Assembly: GCA_002338145.1 (NCBI GenBank)
Contig: DDHP01000046.1
Location: forward strand, 1-7,672
DNA: 7,672 nt
Origin: Deferribacteraceae bacterium UBA1873
GTDB lineage: Bacteria > Chrysiogenota > Deferribacteres > Deferribacterales > Flexistipitaceae
Direction: 5' to 3'
The translations under genes were made by a program, and so were the position numbers. Under the pieces are notes generated by a model. The model was not told where the DNA came from and made no database searches. It saw nothing but the letters and a program-made list of their open reading frames with translations. Of this stretch, positions 6,378-7,672 are shown piece by piece; positions within the stretch are counted from its first letter, which is position 1; each line of letters begins with the position of its first letter.

Positions 6378-6506
6378 ATGACAAATTTCATACTATTACT
6401 GATTTCAGTATATTTGTTAACTTTTCTTACTTTACCCATACTTTTAAAATTTTCCCCATATTCCGCCCTTCATACTGTTGGTTCAGATAAGGATGATAAA
6501 AACTGA
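6378..6506 (+). CDS. Small hydrophobic protein, 42 residues, unrecognised
   Basis: An ATG-TGA reading frame of 42 codons with a good ribosome site (GGAGGG, 6368-6373, five bases before the ATG at its GGAGG core). The protein has one likely membrane span (about residues 4-25, starting FILLLISVYLLTF), then a Ser/Pro/Tyr-containing segment, and a charged tail ending SDKDDKN. It resembles no family I know. It is the first ORF behind the cobalamin riboswitch and lies 171 bases before nrdD on the same transcript. The strong ribosome site and classic hydrophobic-then-charged layout favour a real product, but a short translated leader that controls nrdD, or a chance ORF, cannot be excluded. Its stop codon overlaps an ATG (TGATG at 6504-6508) that opens a 20-codon frame (6506-6568) with three cysteines and no ribosome site of its own. 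Confidence 0.5.
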   Translation: MTNFILLLISVYLLTFLTLPILLKFSPYSALHTVGSDKDDKN

Positions 6507-6587
6507 TGAATCCCTGCTTTTTTTACAAACTCAGCCAGACACCGGACTGTTACTGCATTTTCACCTGAATGTATTTTTGAAAATAAT

Positions 6588-6660
6588 CGCTAGCACCAGC
6601 CGAAAGACTGGTAAATATGTGGATTACATTAATAAAAACCACCAAGCCGGCTTCAGGCGG
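6588..6660 (+). promoter_or_regulatory. Structured RNA motif, copy 2, in front of nrdD
   Basis: Positions 6588-6624 align with 6306-6343 at 29 of about 37 positions, and most differences are transitions. The P2 hairpin is kept: ACCAG (6595-6599) with CTGGT (6608-6612), a C-G closing pair and a GAAA loop (6602-6605). It is followed by the same AATAT-R-TGG string. P3 is longer here: GTGG (6619-6622) with CCAC (6639-6642). The outer helix P1 is poorly kept (at best GCT 6589-6591 with AGC 6645-6647). A palindrome AAGCCGGCTT (6644-6653) follows. The element ends shortly before the nrdD ribosome site at 6669-6673, the same layout as copy 1. A 69-codon TTG-start frame over this region is not credible as a gene. 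Confidence 0.45.
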
Positions 6661-6677
6661 GCAAGAGAGGAGGAAAG

Positions 6678-7672
6678 ATGGGTATAGAAAAAATAATAAA
6701 AAGGGACGGGAGGGTTGTTCCTTTTGATTATGAGCGCATTGCAAATGCCATATTCAAAGCTGCAAAAGCAGTTGGAGGTGAAGACAGAAAAACAGCCAAT
6801 AAACTTGCACTGCAGACTGTTAAGGTTGTTAATGAGAAATATGCTGATATCGGTGTGATAACTGTAGAAGAATTGCAGGATGAAGTGGAAAAAATGTTAA
6901 TTGAAGCAGGCCATGCGAAAACGGCGAAAGCGTATATACTCTATAGAAAGCAGCGTTCCGATATACGCGATTTGAAAGCCTCTTTTGATGAAATGGAGCA
7001 GTTGATAGAAAATTATATAAAGGGTGCTGACTGGAGAGTTAAGGAAAACAGCAACACCACATTCTCGCTTCAGGGACTAAACAATTTCATCTCCTCCACT
7101 ATCACTGCAAAATACTGGCTGAATAAAATTTATCCGGAAGAAATAAGAGACGCCCATGCCAACGGTGATTTTCATATTCACGATTTGGGACTTCTGTCGG
7201 TATACTGCTGCGGCTGGGATTTAAGGGATTTACTTTTAAAAGGATTCAGGGGCGTCCACGGTAAAGTGGAAAGTGACCCTCCGAAGCATTTCAGAAGCGC
7301 ACTGGGGCAAATTGTAAATTTCTTCTATACACTGCAGGGAGAAGCGGCAGGAGCTCAGGCCCTGGCCAGCTTCGACACATATATGGCACCTTTTGTTAAA
7401 TTTGACAAATTAACCTACAGGGAAGTAAAACAGGGGATCCAGGAATTTATCTTCAACCTGAACGTTCCCACCCGTGTGGGGTTTCAGACCCCTTTCACAA
7501 ATCTTACCCTTGATCTGGAAGTACCATCCATGATGAAAAATGAAAGAGTTGTATACGGCGGTAAACTTATTGAAAACACTTACGGCGAATTTCAAAATGA
7601 AATGGATCTTATTAATAAAGCTTTCATCGAAGTGATGACGGAAGGAGATGCCAAGGGCAGAATATTTACTTT
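6678..7672 (+). CDS. Anaerobic (class III) ribonucleoside-triphosphate reductase, 5' part
   Basis: The first 331 codons of NrdD, open to the right edge. NrdD makes deoxyribonucleotides from ribonucleoside triphosphates without oxygen, using a glycyl radical placed by the radical-SAM activase NrdG. Seen: an N-terminal ATP-cone (about residues 1-95, KRDGRVVPFDYERIANAI at 8-25), the allosteric domain that senses ATP/dATP; then the start of the catalytic barrel with NGDFHIHDLG (162-171), YCCGWDL (176-182), GEAAGAQALASFDTYMAPF (221-239), NVPTRVGFQTPFTN (262-275). The active-site thiyl cysteine and the C-terminal glycyl radical site lie beyond the window. The start at 6678 is supported by GGAGG at 6669-6673 and by the ATP-cone beginning at once. 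The gene is placed under the cobalamin riboswitch, consistent with repression when a cobalamin-dependent reductase can do the job. nrdG may follow outside the window. Confidence 0.95.
   Translation, partial: MGIEKIIKRDGRVVPFDYERIANAIFKAAKAVGGEDRKTANKLALQTVKVVNEKYADIGVITVEELQDEVEKMLIEAGHAKTAKAYILYRKQRSDIRDLKASFDEMEQLIENYIKGADWRVKENSNTTFSLQGLNNFISSTITAKYWLNKIYPEEIRDAHANGDFHIHDLGLLSVYCCGWDLRDLLLKGFRGVHGKVESDPPKHFRSALGQIVNFFYTLQGEAAGAQALASFDTYMAPFVKFDKLTYREVKQGIQEFIFNLNVPTRVGFQTPFTNLTLDLEVPSMMKNERVVYGGKLIENTYGEFQNEMDLINKAFIEVMTEGDAKGRIFT

Noticed and set aside
6506..6568. 20-codon frame with three cysteines overlapping the stop of the 42-codon ORF
   Set aside because: The stop/start overlap (TGATG) is suggestive, but the frame is very short and has no ribosome site, so it is mentioned only under the neighbouring ORF.
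6303..6677. NrdR boxes or a hammerhead-type ribozyme before nrdD
   Set aside because: No pair of NrdR-like palindromes at the usual spacing was seen, and CTGACAC lacks the CTGANGA core required for a hammerhead.
6478..6687. 69-codon plus-strand ORF overlapping the nrdD start
   Set aside because: It needs a TTG start without a ribosome site, runs over the second RNA motif and overlaps the well-supported nrdD start.

Overview
The window is AT-rich bacterial chromosomal DNA. It holds six clear genes (one cut by the right edge), one short open reading frame with a strong ribosome site, a cobalamin riboswitch and several clusters of small palindromic repeats. The organism is probably an anaerobic or facultatively anaerobic, cobalamin-using bacterium, because a class III (oxygen-sensitive) ribonucleotide reductase sits behind an adenosylcobalamin-type riboswitch. 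A Deferribacteres-like (Flexistipes-type) host is my guess from general flavour. It is not proven by anything in the sequence.

Layout. Positions 1-90 carry a dispersed repeat. On the minus strand follow a small DUF454/YbaN-type membrane protein (157-522) and, upstream of it, a protein with a C-terminal plasmid pRiA4b ORF-3-like domain (637-1878). Positions 1879-2694 are intergenic: a mosaic of palindromic repeats at 2142-2380, then an AT-rich leader. On the plus strand, 2695-5772 is a tight three-gene operon: a glutamate/aspartate-type sodium symporter, an aspartate/glutamate racemase and a threonine-synthase-like PLP enzyme. The first junction is a 1-base stop/start overlap and the second has a 4-base gap. 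The operon reads as a pathway for importing and interconverting an acidic amino acid and processing it or a relative, but the PLP enzyme's substrate is unknown.

Positions 5773-6072 hold no gene but a dense row of hairpin repeats. A good extended -10 promoter (6073-6101) then starts transcription at the first base pair of a complete cobalamin riboswitch (6107-6303). Between the riboswitch and nrdD (start 6678) lie about 375 bases. They contain an unrecognised structured RNA motif, a 42-residue hydrophobic ORF with a strong Shine-Dalgarno sequence, and a second diverged copy of the same RNA motif just before the nrdD ribosome site. The two motif copies and the small ORF are the most interesting part of the window. 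The expected logic is that ample cobalamin shuts down the cobalamin-independent reductase NrdD, which makes sense if a cobalamin-dependent class II reductase is encoded elsewhere.
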